From: Clostridiales bacterium
Lineage (GTDB): Bacteria; Bacillota; Clostridia; Christensenellales; Aristaeellaceae
DNA: 64,000 bases
Direction: 5' to 3'
Assembly: GCA_004556545.1 (NCBI GenBank)
Contig: SFGO01000001.1
Location: forward strand, 62,001-126,000
This document shows, piece by piece, positions 52,526-61,338 of this stretch. The notes beneath the pieces were generated by a model. That model was given only the letters and a program-made list of their open reading frames with translations, searched no databases and had not been told where the DNA came from. Numbering within the stretch: the first letter of the stretch is position 1; every line of letters starts with the position of its first letter. Both the position numbers and the translations under genes were made by a program.

Positions 52526-53578
52526 TTATTCCTTCGGAACCGCCGGTTCCACCATGGTGGTTCCGACTTTGGCGTTTGCGTCGCGCACATGCTTGCGGAC
52601 GCTCAGCGTAATCGCCTTTTTGGGGCACTTCTTCACGCACTCGCCGCAGCCGGTGCAGGCTTCATTGACCTCGTGCACTTGTTTCAATTCGCCGGAAATT
52701 GCTTCAAACCTGCAAGTCCGCTTACAAATTGTGCAGCCAATGCAAAGATCGCGGTCAATCGCTGCGATTTTGCGATTGTCAAAGTCGCCCCAGATGGCTC
52801 CCGTGGGACAGGTTTCCGCGCACATCATGCAGCTCGTGCACTTTTCCCGGTCGATCACCGGCAGATGATTCTGAATGGTGATCGCGTCAAATTTGCAGGC
52901 CTCTTTGCAAAGCTCGCAGCCAATGCAGCCAATTTTGCAGTTGTCGCTGACAAGGAAGCCTTCTTCCGCTGCCCGGCACAGTAAGCGAACAGGCAGGGTT
53001 TCCGGCTGAAGGCTCAGAACCTCCTTGGGGCATGCCTTGACGCACGCGCCGCAGCTCTGACATTTTTCGGGATCCACTTTGGCGATTTTGGAATACTCGT
53101 CAATATGAATCGCGTCAAATTTGCAGGCGCGCACACAGGTGCCCAGTCCGAGACAGGCATATTTGCAGGCCCGGTTGCCATCGTTCACCAGCGTAGCGGC
53201 TACGCAATCCTGAATGCCGTGATAGGGAAATTTGGTTTTGCAGCGATCCAGCGATCCCTGACAGACAACGGTCGCCACATTTCGCGTCTCGACCGGCGTG
53301 TCTTCTACGCCCATGATTTCCGCTACCTGCTTGGCCACGGCGGCCCCGCCCACCGGGCAGGCGTTTACGGGCGCTTTGCCCTGAGCAATGGCGTCGGCCA
53401 GCGCGTCGCAGCCTGCATAGCCGCATCCGCCGCAGTTGGCGCCGGGAAGGCAGTTTCGCACCGCATCACGGCGCGGATCGCTGGGAACCTCGAATACCTT
53501 ATTGGCGAGGGTGAGCAGCAGGCCGAAAATCAGGCCCAGACCGCCGAGCACCAATGCCGCAATCAAAATGGTCGTCAT
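52526..53578 (-). CDS. rnfB: Rnf complex subunit RnfB, polyferredoxin
   Basis: The ferredoxin-facing subunit of the ion-pumping ferredoxin:NAD+ oxidoreductase. 350 residues: one N-terminal membrane helix (about 4-24), the CLPGANCGGCGYAGC cluster motif, then six further ferredoxin-type Cys motifs (for example CQSCGACVKACP, CTSCMMCAETCP, CTGCGECVKKCP), giving about seven possible clusters. The C-terminal tail is free of Cys. A rnfB-type ribosome site lies in the 26-bp gap after rnfA. Confidence 0.94.
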   Translation of the reverse strand: MTTILIAALVLGGLGLIFGLLLTLANKVFEVPSDPRRDAVRNCLPGANCGGCGYAGCDALADAIAQGKAPVNACPVGGAAVAKQVAEIMGVEDTPVETRNVATVVCQGSLDRCKTKFPYHGIQDCVAATLVNDGNRACKYACLGLGTCVRACKFDAIHIDEYSKIAKVDPEKCQSCGACVKACPKEVLSLQPETLPVRLLCRAAEEGFLVSDNCKIGCIGCELCKEACKFDAITIQNHLPVIDREKCTSCMMCAETCPTGAIWGDFDNRKIAAIDRDLCIGCTICKRTCRFEAISGELKQVHEVNEACTGCGECVKKCPKKAITLSVRKHVRDANAKVGTTMVEPAVPKE

Positions 53579-53604
53579 ATGTTATCGCCCTCTCCTTTCC
53601 CCGG

Positions 53605-54180
53605 TTACAGCAGACCCGAGAAGCCCTGAAAAGCCAGAGACATCAGACCTGCAATGATCAGCGCGCCGGGAAAGCCCTCCATCCATTTGGGCATATTGCT
53701 TCGTGCCAGCCGTTCCCGTATGTTGGCGAAAATCACAATGGCCAGCGTAAAGCCGATTGCAGCGCTGAAGCCGTTGACCACGGACTCGATCAGGTTGTAT
53801 CCTTGCCGGGAGTTCAACAGCGCAACGCCCAGTACGGCGCAGTTGGTGGTGATCAGCGGCAGGTATACGCCCAAAGCCTGATACAGGGAATGGCTCAGCT
53901 TTTTCAACGCCAGCTCCACGATCTGCACCAGCGCGGCGATCACCAAGATGAAAGCGATGGTCTGCATGAATTCCAGATGAAGCGGAATCAGCAAATAAGT
54001 CTCAATGATATAGGTGAAGAACGATGCGATGGTCATAACGAAGGTAACGGCCAATCCCATGCCCAGCGCGGTCTCAGACTTTTTGGAAACGCCCAGGAAC
54101 GGACAGATGCCCAAAAACTGCGACATGACAAAGTTGTTGACCAGCACGCTCCCGACTACGATCAAAAGCAGGTTGTTCAT
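53605..54180 (-). CDS. rnfA: Rnf complex subunit RnfA
   Basis: A 191-residue integral membrane subunit with six predicted helices and the conserved [20 protein letters not shown] segment, whose Cys may help hold the membrane-embedded [2Fe-2S] cluster shared with RnfE. It overlaps rnfE by 4 bp (ATGA). Confidence 0.95.
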   Translation of the reverse strand: MNNLLLIVVGSVLVNNFVMSQFLGICPFLGVSKKSETALGMGLAVTFVMTIASFFTYIIETYLLIPLHLEFMQTIAFILVIAALVQIVELALKKLSHSLYQALGVYLPLITTNCAVLGVALLNSRQGYNLIESVVNGFSAAIGFTLAIVIFANIRERLARSNMPKWMEGFPGALIIAGLMSLAFQGFSGLL

Positions 54181-54815
54181 GCGATCTCCTCCTCTGCCTT
54201 TTCCTTTTTGCGCTTTGCAATGGCCTCCGTCAGTGCATTAACAATCAGCAGGAGCAGACCCAGAAAGACGAATCCGCCCGAGGAAGTCTGCGCGAATGCC
54301 ATCGGCTGATAGCTTTCGGGCATGACCTGCATGCCGAAAATCGTGCCCAAGCCGACGCATTCCCGAATGGAGGACAGAATGGTCAGCGCCATCGTAAAGC
54401 CAAGGCCCATGCCCAACCCGTCTGCCACCGACGGCAGCGGCGGATTTTTGAAAGCAAAGGCTTCCGCCCGGGCAAAAATAATGCAGTTGACGACGATCAG
54501 CGGAATATAGATCCCCAGCGTAGAAGACATGGACGGCAAAAATGCCTTAATCAGCAGGTCGATAATCGTCACAAAGGTCGCGATGACCACTACAAAGCTG
54601 GGAATTCGCACCTTTTCGGGAATGATATTGCGCAGAAGAGAAATGACCAGATTGGAGAATACCAGCACAAAGGTGGCCGCCAGCCCCATGCCCAGTCCGC
54701 TGGACGCAGCCTTGGAAATGGCCAGCGTCGGGCACATGCCCAGCAGCAGCCGGAAGGTGGGATTCTCATTGAGAATGCCGTTCATAAAGACTTTTCGAAG
54801 CTGCTTCAGATTCAT
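54177..54815 (-). CDS. rnfE: Rnf complex subunit RnfE
   Basis: A 212-residue homologue of RnfA with six helices. [24 protein letters not shown] carries the conserved Cys, and [10 protein letters not shown] follows later. It overlaps rnfD upstream by 4 bp and rnfA downstream by 4 bp, so there is no room for rnfG, which usually lies between rnfD and rnfE. Confidence 0.95.
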   Translation of the reverse strand: MNLKQLRKVFMNGILNENPTFRLLLGMCPTLAISKAASSGLGMGLAATFVLVFSNLVISLLRNIIPEKVRIPSFVVVIATFVTIIDLLIKAFLPSMSSTLGIYIPLIVVNCIIFARAEAFAFKNPPLPSVADGLGMGLGFTMALTILSSIRECVGLGTIFGMQVMPESYQPMAFAQTSSGGFVFLGLLLLIVNALTEAIAKRKKEKAEEEIA

Positions 54816-55837
54816 GCCCTGGCCCCCTCCTTTCCCTGGGTATCCTTGCCTTCCTTGGCCGGTTTGACGTAGCCGAAGGGCTTGCGCATGGTCAGCTTGT
54901 CGATGAGCGGCGTCAGCACGTTCATGAACAGAATGCCGAAGGAACAGCCTTCCGGATAACCGGCGTTATAGAAGCGAACCACAAACAGGATCAACGCGCA
55001 GCCAATGCCCATGATCCAGCGGCCCGGCTTGGTAATGGGGCTGGTCACATAGTCCGTCGCCATGAAGAACGCGCCCAGCATCAGACCGCCGCTGAGCAGC
55101 TGATACACTGCGTTCTGCGAGCCGCTCTCCGCAGAATAGATCGTTCCCGTCTGGATCCAGAAAAGCAGGAACGCCGTCCCTAAGAAAGAGACCGGAATGC
55201 GCCAGTCGATCACGCCGCGAACGATCAAATAAATCCCGCCCAGCAGCAGCGTCAGCTTGCAGGTTTCGCCCAGCATGCCGGGAATATTCCCACTGAAAAG
55301 CTGCCACAGCGTGAAGCTTCCGGCGTTTTTCGCCAGCGGCGTCGCCATGGCTACCGCGTCCGCCACCCCCTGACCAAGGCCGAAAAGCTGGCCCGCGCTC
55401 GGGGCGACCGTCTGATTCATCAGCGCCGTCCACGACAGCATGAGAATCGTTCGAGCCGCCAGCGCCGGGTTCATGAAGTTCTGCCCCAGTCCGCCGAAGA
55501 ACTGCTTGACCAGTACGATAGCCAACACCGCGCCGACAGCCGCCACCCACCAGGGCGCGCCCGCAGGCAGGTTGAACGCCAGCAGGAGTCCTGTCACCAC
55601 CGCGCTCAGGTCGCCGATGGTGGATTTTTTGTGAAAGATTTTTTCAAACAGCCATTCGCTTCCTACCGCAAAAATGACAGACACCAGAATCAGAGAAAGC
55701 GCCTGACGGCCAAAGAACCATACGGCGGCCAGCGCGGTGGGAAGCAGGGCGATTACCACGTCCAGCATCAGGCCGCGGGTGCTGACCCGTTGATTACGAA
55801 GAAACGGCGATGACGAAACCACGAGCTTTTTCTGCAT
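54812..55837 (-). CDS. rnfD: Rnf complex subunit RnfD
   Basis: A 341-residue membrane subunit with about ten helices. The covalent-FMN attachment site, normally SGAT- or TSAT-like, appears as DAVAMATPL with Thr166. The C-terminus is charged ([17 protein letters not shown]). It lies 3 bp after rnfC. In most bacteria the next gene is rnfG; here rnfE follows directly. Confidence 0.94.
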   Translation of the reverse strand: MQKKLVVSSSPFLRNQRVSTRGLMLDVVIALLPTALAAVWFFGRQALSLILVSVIFAVGSEWLFEKIFHKKSTIGDLSAVVTGLLLAFNLPAGAPWWVAAVGAVLAIVLVKQFFGGLGQNFMNPALAARTILMLSWTALMNQTVAPSAGQLFGLGQGVADAVAMATPLAKNAGSFTLWQLFSGNIPGMLGETCKLTLLLGGIYLIVRGVIDWRIPVSFLGTAFLLFWIQTGTIYSAESGSQNAVYQLLSGGLMLGAFFMATDYVTSPITKPGRWIMGIGCALILFVVRFYNAGYPEGCSFGILFMNVLTPLIDKLTMRKPFGYVKPAKEGKDTQGKEGARA

Positions 55838-55840
55838 GGC

Positions 55841-57184
55841 TTACTTCCCTCCCTTTCCCGCCGCTTCCCGGCGGCGTTTGGTAATGATCCGCTTGCAAAT
55901 GCGGCAGCTTTGGGTCAGATTGCGGCGGGAGGGGCAGCTCCAGGAGCAGGCGCCGCATTCCATGCAATTCATGACGCCCAGCGCTTCCGCATCCTCATAG
56001 AGATCCTTGCGCATGCACTGGTCGATCTGTGTGGGCGAAAGCAGCATGGGGCAGGCATCTACGCAGCGGCCACAGCGAATGCAGGGGCCCTCCTCTTCCA
56101 ATGCGCTGAGCTTATCCAGCGCCAGAATGCCGCTGCAGCCCTTGGTTACGGGAATATCCTCCCGGCTGATAGCCATGCCCATCATGGGGCCGCCGTAAAT
56201 CAGCATCTTGGTTTCAGGCAAAATACCGCCGGAGGTATCTAAGAACCACTCCACCGGAGAGCCGATGCGCGCCAGATAATTCGCCGGTTTCTGTACCGTC
56301 CCGCCAACCGTCAGCACCCGATCCACCACGGGACGGCCCTCATAAACGGCCCGTTTGATGACGTAGCAGGTGTCCACGTTCAGCACGATCACGCCGATAT
56401 CCAGCGGCAGGGCGCCGTTGCGCACCTTTCTGCCGGTCAGCGCATAGACCAGCTGCTTTTCACCGCCCTGCGGGTATCGGGCCGGTAGAGAAAGCACTTC
56501 GATTCCCCCATGCCCCGCGCAGGCTTTTTTCATGGTTTCAATGGCATCCGGCTTATTGCTTTCGATGCCGATTTTTACGGCCGAAATAGAAAGCGCCTGG
56601 CGGACGATTTCGATTCCCTGCACGATTTCTTCCGCCTTTTCCAGCATCAGCCGATGGTCGGCGGAAAGATAGGGTTCGCATTCCGCGCCGTTAATGACCA
56701 GCGTATCTACTTTTTTTCCCTCCGGCACGGAAAGCTTCACTGCCGTCGGAAAGGTCGCTCCGCCCATGCCGACGATGCCCATTTCCCGGCAAAGATTGGC
56801 AAGCTCCAAGGCTGTCAGCTTGTCCGGCTCGGCCACGGGATGCAGCTCCACCCACGTATCCTGAAAATCATTGTCAATGACGACAGAATTGACCTGAGTT
56901 CCGTTGGCTACGATACAGGGAAGCACGTCTACGACCTTGCCGGAAATGGAGGCGTGAACCGCCGCGCTGACAAAGCCTGTCGGCTCCCCTATTTTCTGTC
57001 CTGCCTTCACCAGCTCGCCCTTCTGAACCAACGGCTTGCAGGGCGCGCCGATATGCTGCTGCAAGGGGATCGCCACACGGGACGGCTGAGGCGCTTCGAC
57101 GATGGGCAGACCGGCTGTCGCCGCCTTGCCGCCAACACCTTCCTGCGGATGGATTCCCCCGGGGAAGTGATAAACGGAACTCAT
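55841..57184 (-). CDS. rnfC: Rnf complex subunit RnfC
   Basis: The NADH-oxidising or NAD+-reducing peripheral subunit. 447 residues: a sandwich-hybrid start FPGGIHPQEGVGGKA, the FMN/NADH site GMGGATFPTAVKL and INGAECEPYLSADHRLML, and two C-terminal ferredoxin clusters (CIRCGRCVDACP, CMECGACSWSCP). The start at 57184 keeps the MSSVYHFPGG beginning common to RnfC; the open frame to 57277 runs through the promoter. AGGAAGG lies upstream. First gene of the operon rnfC-D-E-A-B. Confidence 0.95.
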   Translation of the reverse strand: MSSVYHFPGGIHPQEGVGGKAATAGLPIVEAPQPSRVAIPLQQHIGAPCKPLVQKGELVKAGQKIGEPTGFVSAAVHASISGKVVDVLPCIVANGTQVNSVVIDNDFQDTWVELHPVAEPDKLTALELANLCREMGIVGMGGATFPTAVKLSVPEGKKVDTLVINGAECEPYLSADHRLMLEKAEEIVQGIEIVRQALSISAVKIGIESNKPDAIETMKKACAGHGGIEVLSLPARYPQGGEKQLVYALTGRKVRNGALPLDIGVIVLNVDTCYVIKRAVYEGRPVVDRVLTVGGTVQKPANYLARIGSPVEWFLDTSGGILPETKMLIYGGPMMGMAISREDIPVTKGCSGILALDKLSALEEEGPCIRCGRCVDACPMLLSPTQIDQCMRKDLYEDAEALGVMNCMECGACSWSCPSRRNLTQSCRICKRIITKRRREAAGKGGK

Positions 57185-57235
57185 GAAAAATTCATCCTTC
57201 CTGTACGAGTATCGAAATTGTTGCCTATAACAAAC

Positions 57236-57264
57236 ATTATAGCACAATCTTCCCATACAGAAAA
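57236..57264 (-). promoter_or_regulatory. Promoter of the rnf operon
   Basis: On the minus strand TATAAT (57241-57236) with a weak TTTTCT -35 at 17 bp. The -10 is convincing; the -35 is not. Confidence 0.55.
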
Positions 57265-57289
57265 GATGAATTCCCAAATTTGTCCAAAC

Positions 57290-59005
57290 TTATGCCTGAT
57301 GTTCCTTTTTCCACTTTACGCCCGCGTTCAGAAGTGCACGGGCATGAGCAAATCCGCTGGCCTGCTGGTCGTTGCTAACCCCGATCAGCCGTGCCACTTC
57401 GTCAATGCGTCCGTTTTTATCCAACTCAGTGACCGTTGTATAAGTACGTTCCCCAATGACGTTTTTCTCAACACGGTATTGCGTATCCGCCATCGCGGCG
57501 ATCTGCGCCAGATGGGTCACGCACAAAACCTGATGATATCTGGCAATGGAGGCCATCTTTTCGGCCACCACCTGAGCAATATGACCGCTGATGCCCGTAT
57601 CGATTTCATCGAAAATCATGCAGGGAATGCCCTCGTGAGCCGCCCCCGCCGCTTTCAGTGCCAGCATCAGACGGCTCAATTCGCCGCCGGAGGCTGTTTT
57701 ATCCAGCGGTTTCAAGGGCTCGCCGGGGTTAGGCGCGATATAGAACGCGACGTGATCCTCTCCCTCGGCGGTAGGGATTCGTTTCTTACCGGGCTCGGGC
57801 GTTTCAAACACACAGGCAAATTTCGTGCTTTGCATGCCCAGATCCCGCAGCTCTCCCTCAATGGTTCTTTCCAGCCATGCGGCAAGGGCCTTTCGGCCCT
57901 CCGTCAGCTCGGCGGCCAGGGAACGATAGGCGGCCAGTTTCTGCTTATAATCGCTTTCTGCCCGGCGGAGGCGTTCTTCCATACTGCCCAGACGCTTCAA
58001 TTCGTCCCGAATTTCCTCGTGATGGACAGTCAATTCATCCGCCGTCATGCCATAGCGGCGTTCCAAACGGCGAATCAGATCGAGTCGTTCCAAAATCTGC
58101 TCGCTTCGTTCCGGGTCGTAATTTTCTTTTTCCAGCAGGTCGCGAAGCTCGATCCCGACTTCTTCCACCTCGTACTGCGCGCTCTCCAGACGGGATGCCA
58201 GCGCCTTGAAGCGCTCGTCCAGATCGCTGACCTGATTCATGGCTTCCGCTGCCTGCCGAAGCTTGAGCACGGCGCTCTGTTCCCGCCCTCCGGCGTATAC
58301 CTGTTCGTAGGCAGTGCGCAGGGCGCTGTCGATCTTTTCCGCCCCCAAATAGCGTTCCCGTTCAGCTGCAAGCTTGTCCGCCTCCCCCGCCTTCAGCTGG
58401 GCCGCATCCAGTTCCTTGACCCGGCTTTGCAGGTACTCCTGGCGTTCGTTTCGCTGGGCGTTTTCTTTGCGCAGAGCAGAAAAACGGCTGCTGCTTTCGC
58501 GCCAGATCTGATAGGCGCGGGCGACTTCGCCCTTCTTCTGCTGAAAGGCAGCATCGCCGAAGGAATCCAGAAACCCCATGTGGTTTTTGGCATCCAGCAG
58601 GCTTTGATGCTCGTGCTGCCCGTGAACGTCTACCAGCAGCTCGGAAAGCCGACGCAAAAAAGCAAGCGGGACGATGGTTCCGCAAACGCGGCAGATATTC
58701 CTCTCGCCCGTTATTTCCCGCTGGATAGCGATCAGGCCGTGGTCGTCCGAAAGCTCCTGCTCGGCCAATACCTCCCGGGCCCGCGGACAGTCCGAAATAT
58801 CGATCAGCGCCTCTACCGACGCTTTGTCACAGCCGGAACGAATCAGGCTGCGGTCGGCCCGTTCGCCCAGCACCAGATTGATGCTGTCCACCAGAATGGA
58901 CTTGCCTGCGCCCGTTTCGCCGCTCAGGACGTGCATTCCGCGATGAAACTCAATGGTCAGGCTTTCGATGAGCGCAATATTGCGCACCGTCATCGAGATC
59001 AGCAT
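57290..59005 (-). CDS. recN: DNA repair protein RecN
   Basis: An SMC-like ATPase acting early at DNA double-strand breaks. 571 residues: Walker A GETGAGKSILVDSI (about 29-42), a long central coiled coil, the signature region ASGGELSRLMLALK and Walker B MIFDEIDTGISG, as usual for the family. The order nadK-argR-recN is conserved in Firmicutes. AGGAAGGG precedes the ATG. Confidence 0.96.
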   Translation of the reverse strand: MLISMTVRNIALIESLTIEFHRGMHVLSGETGAGKSILVDSINLVLGERADRSLIRSGCDKASVEALIDISDCPRAREVLAEQELSDDHGLIAIQREITGERNICRVCGTIVPLAFLRRLSELLVDVHGQHEHQSLLDAKNHMGFLDSFGDAAFQQKKGEVARAYQIWRESSSRFSALRKENAQRNERQEYLQSRVKELDAAQLKAGEADKLAAERERYLGAEKIDSALRTAYEQVYAGGREQSAVLKLRQAAEAMNQVSDLDERFKALASRLESAQYEVEEVGIELRDLLEKENYDPERSEQILERLDLIRRLERRYGMTADELTVHHEEIRDELKRLGSMEERLRRAESDYKQKLAAYRSLAAELTEGRKALAAWLERTIEGELRDLGMQSTKFACVFETPEPGKKRIPTAEGEDHVAFYIAPNPGEPLKPLDKTASGGELSRLMLALKAAGAAHEGIPCMIFDEIDTGISGHIAQVVAEKMASIARYHQVLCVTHLAQIAAMADTQYRVEKNVIGERTYTTVTELDKNGRIDEVARLIGVSNDQQASGFAHARALLNAGVKWKKEHQA

Positions 59006-59029
59006 GTCCGGCCCTTCCTTTCCCCAAAA

Positions 59030-59485
59030 TCAGCTGCGGTGCATCATTTCATTCAGGCGTTCCATCAGCACGCCCGTTTCTTCAATGGTGCGCACAATCA
59101 AAAGAATGGTATTGTCGCCCGCGATGGTGCCCAGTACCTCCGGCCATTGCAGCCGGTCGATGGTTTCGGCGGCGATATTGGCGCTGCCGGAGATCGTCCG
59201 CAGGATGATCTGATTATAGGCGCAGGAAATGGTCAGCACCGTTTCCGAGAACATGCGGATTAGGCGCTCGCTGAGACCATTATCGCTCTTGGCGGCGGTG
59301 GCGTAATGATAGGAGCCGTTTTTCCCCAGTACCTTCACCAGACGAAGCTCTTTAATATCGCGGGAAATGGTGGCCTGCGTCACCTGAAAGCCATGCTCCC
59401 GCAGCGCGTCGGCCAGTTCCTCCTGCGTTTCGATCTCCTGATTATGAATGACTTCCAATATAGTGACCTGACGGGATGCTTTCAT
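59030..59485 (-). CDS. argR: Arginine repressor ArgR
   Basis: A 151-residue repressor that binds ARG boxes as a hexamer with arginine. The N-terminal winged helix includes ELADALREHGFQVTQATISRDIKELRL; the C-terminal hexamer and arginine site has the GTIAGDNTILLIV segment. GAAGGAGG precedes the ATG. It lies between nadK and recN; a palindrome with two ARG-box-like sequences covers the predicted promoter of this operon, suggesting autoregulation. Confidence 0.95.
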   Translation of the reverse strand: MKASRQVTILEVIHNQEIETQEELADALREHGFQVTQATISRDIKELRLVKVLGKNGSYHYATAAKSDNGLSERLIRMFSETVLTISCAYNQIILRTISGSANIAAETIDRLQWPEVLGTIAGDNTILLIVRTIEETGVLMERLNEMMHRS

Positions 59486-59512
59486 AAAAAAGGGCCTCCT
59501 TCAAAGGGGTGA

Positions 59513-60379
59513 TTATCGGCTCCATTCCGCCAGTTTCAGACGGATGGTGGTAAAAAAGCTCTGGGGCTGGGTTTCAATCAATAAAGCGTCAAACGGCGCG
59601 CGTGTGACCAGCAGACGTTCTCCGGGCTGAAGAATGACAACCTCCTGCCCATCCACGGAGCACTGTACGCCGCGGGTGGTGTAGGTTTCGTCCAGCATCA
59701 GCTCCACCTGATGATCCGGCGCGGCAACCACCGGCCGGTGCTGAAGCGAATGCGCGCAGATAGGCGTCAGCAGGATGCATTCCACGTCCGGATGAACGAT
59801 CGGCCCCCCGGCGGAAAGGGAATAGCCGGTAGAGCCTGTAGGCGTTGCAACGATCAGACCGTCCGCAATAAAACGGCCCACATCCTGTCCGTTAACGGCG
59901 GCATGAACGCCGATGAGCCGGGAATAACCGCCGCGGCTCAGAACCACATCATTCAGCGCATACCAGGTTTTCTGTCGGCCGGGCGTATAGCTTTCCAGCA
60001 TGGCCGCAAGCATCATCCGGCGGCGAATATTATATTCTTCCATGGCAAGGCTGCGGCAAGCCTCCACCAGCTGCTCCCATTCCACTTCCGCCAAAAAGCC
60101 TACCGTGCCCAGGTTGATGCCGAGAATGGGCAGGCCGTATCCCACGGCAATGGCATTGGCCCGGAGAAACGTTCCGTCTCCCCCAACGGAAAGCACTGCC
60201 TCGCAATAGTTTGGATCCCCCTGAGCCAGCGGAATATCCTTCCGGCGTTCCAGCCGCCGAAGCAGCCACGGCTCCGCAAAAACGGTAATTCCCGCTTCCG
60301 TCAGCGCCCGAACCAGTTGATAGGCCAAACCCTCCAGGTCGTCCTTCCGATGGTGCATTACCACATAAATGGATTTCAT
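59513..60379 (-). CDS. nadK: NAD kinase
   Basis: Phosphorylates NAD+ to NADP+. 288 residues with the GGDGTFLRA ATP-binding motif (about 68-76), NLGTVGFLAEVEW, and the NAD-site region IADGLIVATPTGSTGYSLSAGGPIVHP. GGATGGAG precedes the ATG. It is the first gene after the predicted internal promoter of nadK-argR-recN. Confidence 0.96.
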   Translation of the reverse strand: MKSIYVVMHHRKDDLEGLAYQLVRALTEAGITVFAEPWLLRRLERRKDIPLAQGDPNYCEAVLSVGGDGTFLRANAIAVGYGLPILGINLGTVGFLAEVEWEQLVEACRSLAMEEYNIRRRMMLAAMLESYTPGRQKTWYALNDVVLSRGGYSRLIGVHAAVNGQDVGRFIADGLIVATPTGSTGYSLSAGGPIVHPDVECILLTPICAHSLQHRPVVAAPDHQVELMLDETYTTRGVQCSVDGQEVVILQPGERLLVTRAPFDALLIETQPQSFFTTIRLKLAEWSR

Positions 60380-60402
60380 TCTCCATCCTGCCTTTCCGAG
60401 CT

Positions 60403-60452
60403 ATTGTAACATAAAATGCATAAGTATTCAATAACGAATACTTATGCATTTT
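60403..60452 (-). promoter_or_regulatory. nadK-argR-recN promoter under a palindrome with ARG-box-like sites
   Basis: On the minus strand TTGAAT (60431-60426), 17 bp, TACAAT (60408-60403). The region 60413-60452 is a 17-bp perfect inverted repeat (AAAATGCATAAGTATTC and its complement, 6-nt centre). TGCATAAGTATTCA (60417-60430) matches a generic ARG half-palindrome TGAATAATTATTCA at 12 of 14 positions, and the other arm (60435-60448) at 11 of 14. Confidence 0.65.
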
Positions 60453-60531
60453 CACGAATAAAACAAAAAAATTGTTTTTTATAACATCTCACGGAAATAT
60501 AGCGCCTGTACAAGCAATAAAATATCACAGT

Positions 60532-61338
60532 TCAGGCATAGAGCGTAGCATGAGCCTGTTCTACCACCTTACGAACGCGGGCTTCATCCACGCCGCCTTC
60601 TTCGCCGGGAAGCAGTTCCGTAATATACTCGATATTGCCCTCCGGGCCTGTGATGGGTGAGAAATCCAGCTGCGCCATATGATAATGGATCTCCGGCAGA
60701 AAGGCGCGTATATTTTCTATGACCTGCACATGGACGGCAGGGTCGCGCACCACGCCTTTTTTGCCGACGTTTTCACGTCCGGCCTCGAACTGAGGCTTGA
60801 TCAGGATATAGAAGCGGCCCTTATGCTCCATCAATTCCGCTGCCTTCGGCAGGATCAGCTTCACGGAAATAAAGGATACATCCATGACCGTTACATCCGG
60901 CACGCAGGGAATCTCTTCATGCGTCAGATAGCGGGCGTTGGTGCGCTCCAGCACGACAACGCGGGGATCGCTGCGGATCTTCCAATCCAGCTGCCCATAG
61001 CCTACGTCGATGGCGTAGACCTGCCGCGCTCCGTTATGCAAAAGTACATCGGTAAAACCGCCGGTCGCCGCGCCGATGTCCATGGCCACTGCATCCGTTA
61101 CATCCGCCTGAAAGACCCGAAGCGCCTTATCCAGCTTCAAAGCGCCCCGGCCTACATAGGGGTTGGAGCTTCCCTTTACATGCAGGTCGTCGCTTTCCCC
61201 CACTTTTTCCGAGGCCTTCAGAATTTTGACCTCCTTGCGGTACACCTGTCCGGCCATAATCAGCGCCTGCGCCTGTTCCCGGCTGGGAGCCAGTCCCCGC
61301 TGCACCATGGCGACATCGACCCGGATCTTATCAGACAT
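60532..61338 (-). CDS. tlyA: TlyA-family rRNA 2'-O-methyltransferase
   Basis: A 268-residue enzyme with an N-terminal S4 RNA-binding domain (RVDVAMVQRGLAPSREQAQALIMAGQVYR) and an FtsJ-like methyltransferase domain (AMDIGAATGGFTDVLLHNGARQVYAIDVGYGQLDW). It methylates ribosomal RNA, as shown for mycobacterial TlyA; in Firmicutes the gene lies between dxs and nadK, as here. It overlaps the dxs stop by 8 bp. Confidence 0.93.
   Translation of the reverse strand: MSDKIRVDVAMVQRGLAPSREQAQALIMAGQVYRKEVKILKASEKVGESDDLHVKGSSNPYVGRGALKLDKALRVFQADVTDAVAMDIGAATGGFTDVLLHNGARQVYAIDVGYGQLDWKIRSDPRVVVLERTNARYLTHEEIPCVPDVTVMDVSFISVKLILPKAAELMEHKGRFYILIKPQFEAGRENVGKKGVVRDPAVHVQVIENIRAFLPEIHYHMAQLDFSPITGPEGNIEYITELLPGEEGGVDEARVRKVVEQAHATLYA

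Noticed and set aside
57218..57233. A Rex operator upstream of rnfC (TTGTTGCCTATAACAA)
   Set aside because: The half-sites TTGTT and AACAA are there, but the spacing is 2 bp shorter than the Rex consensus and the inner bases do not match. A weak palindrome only.
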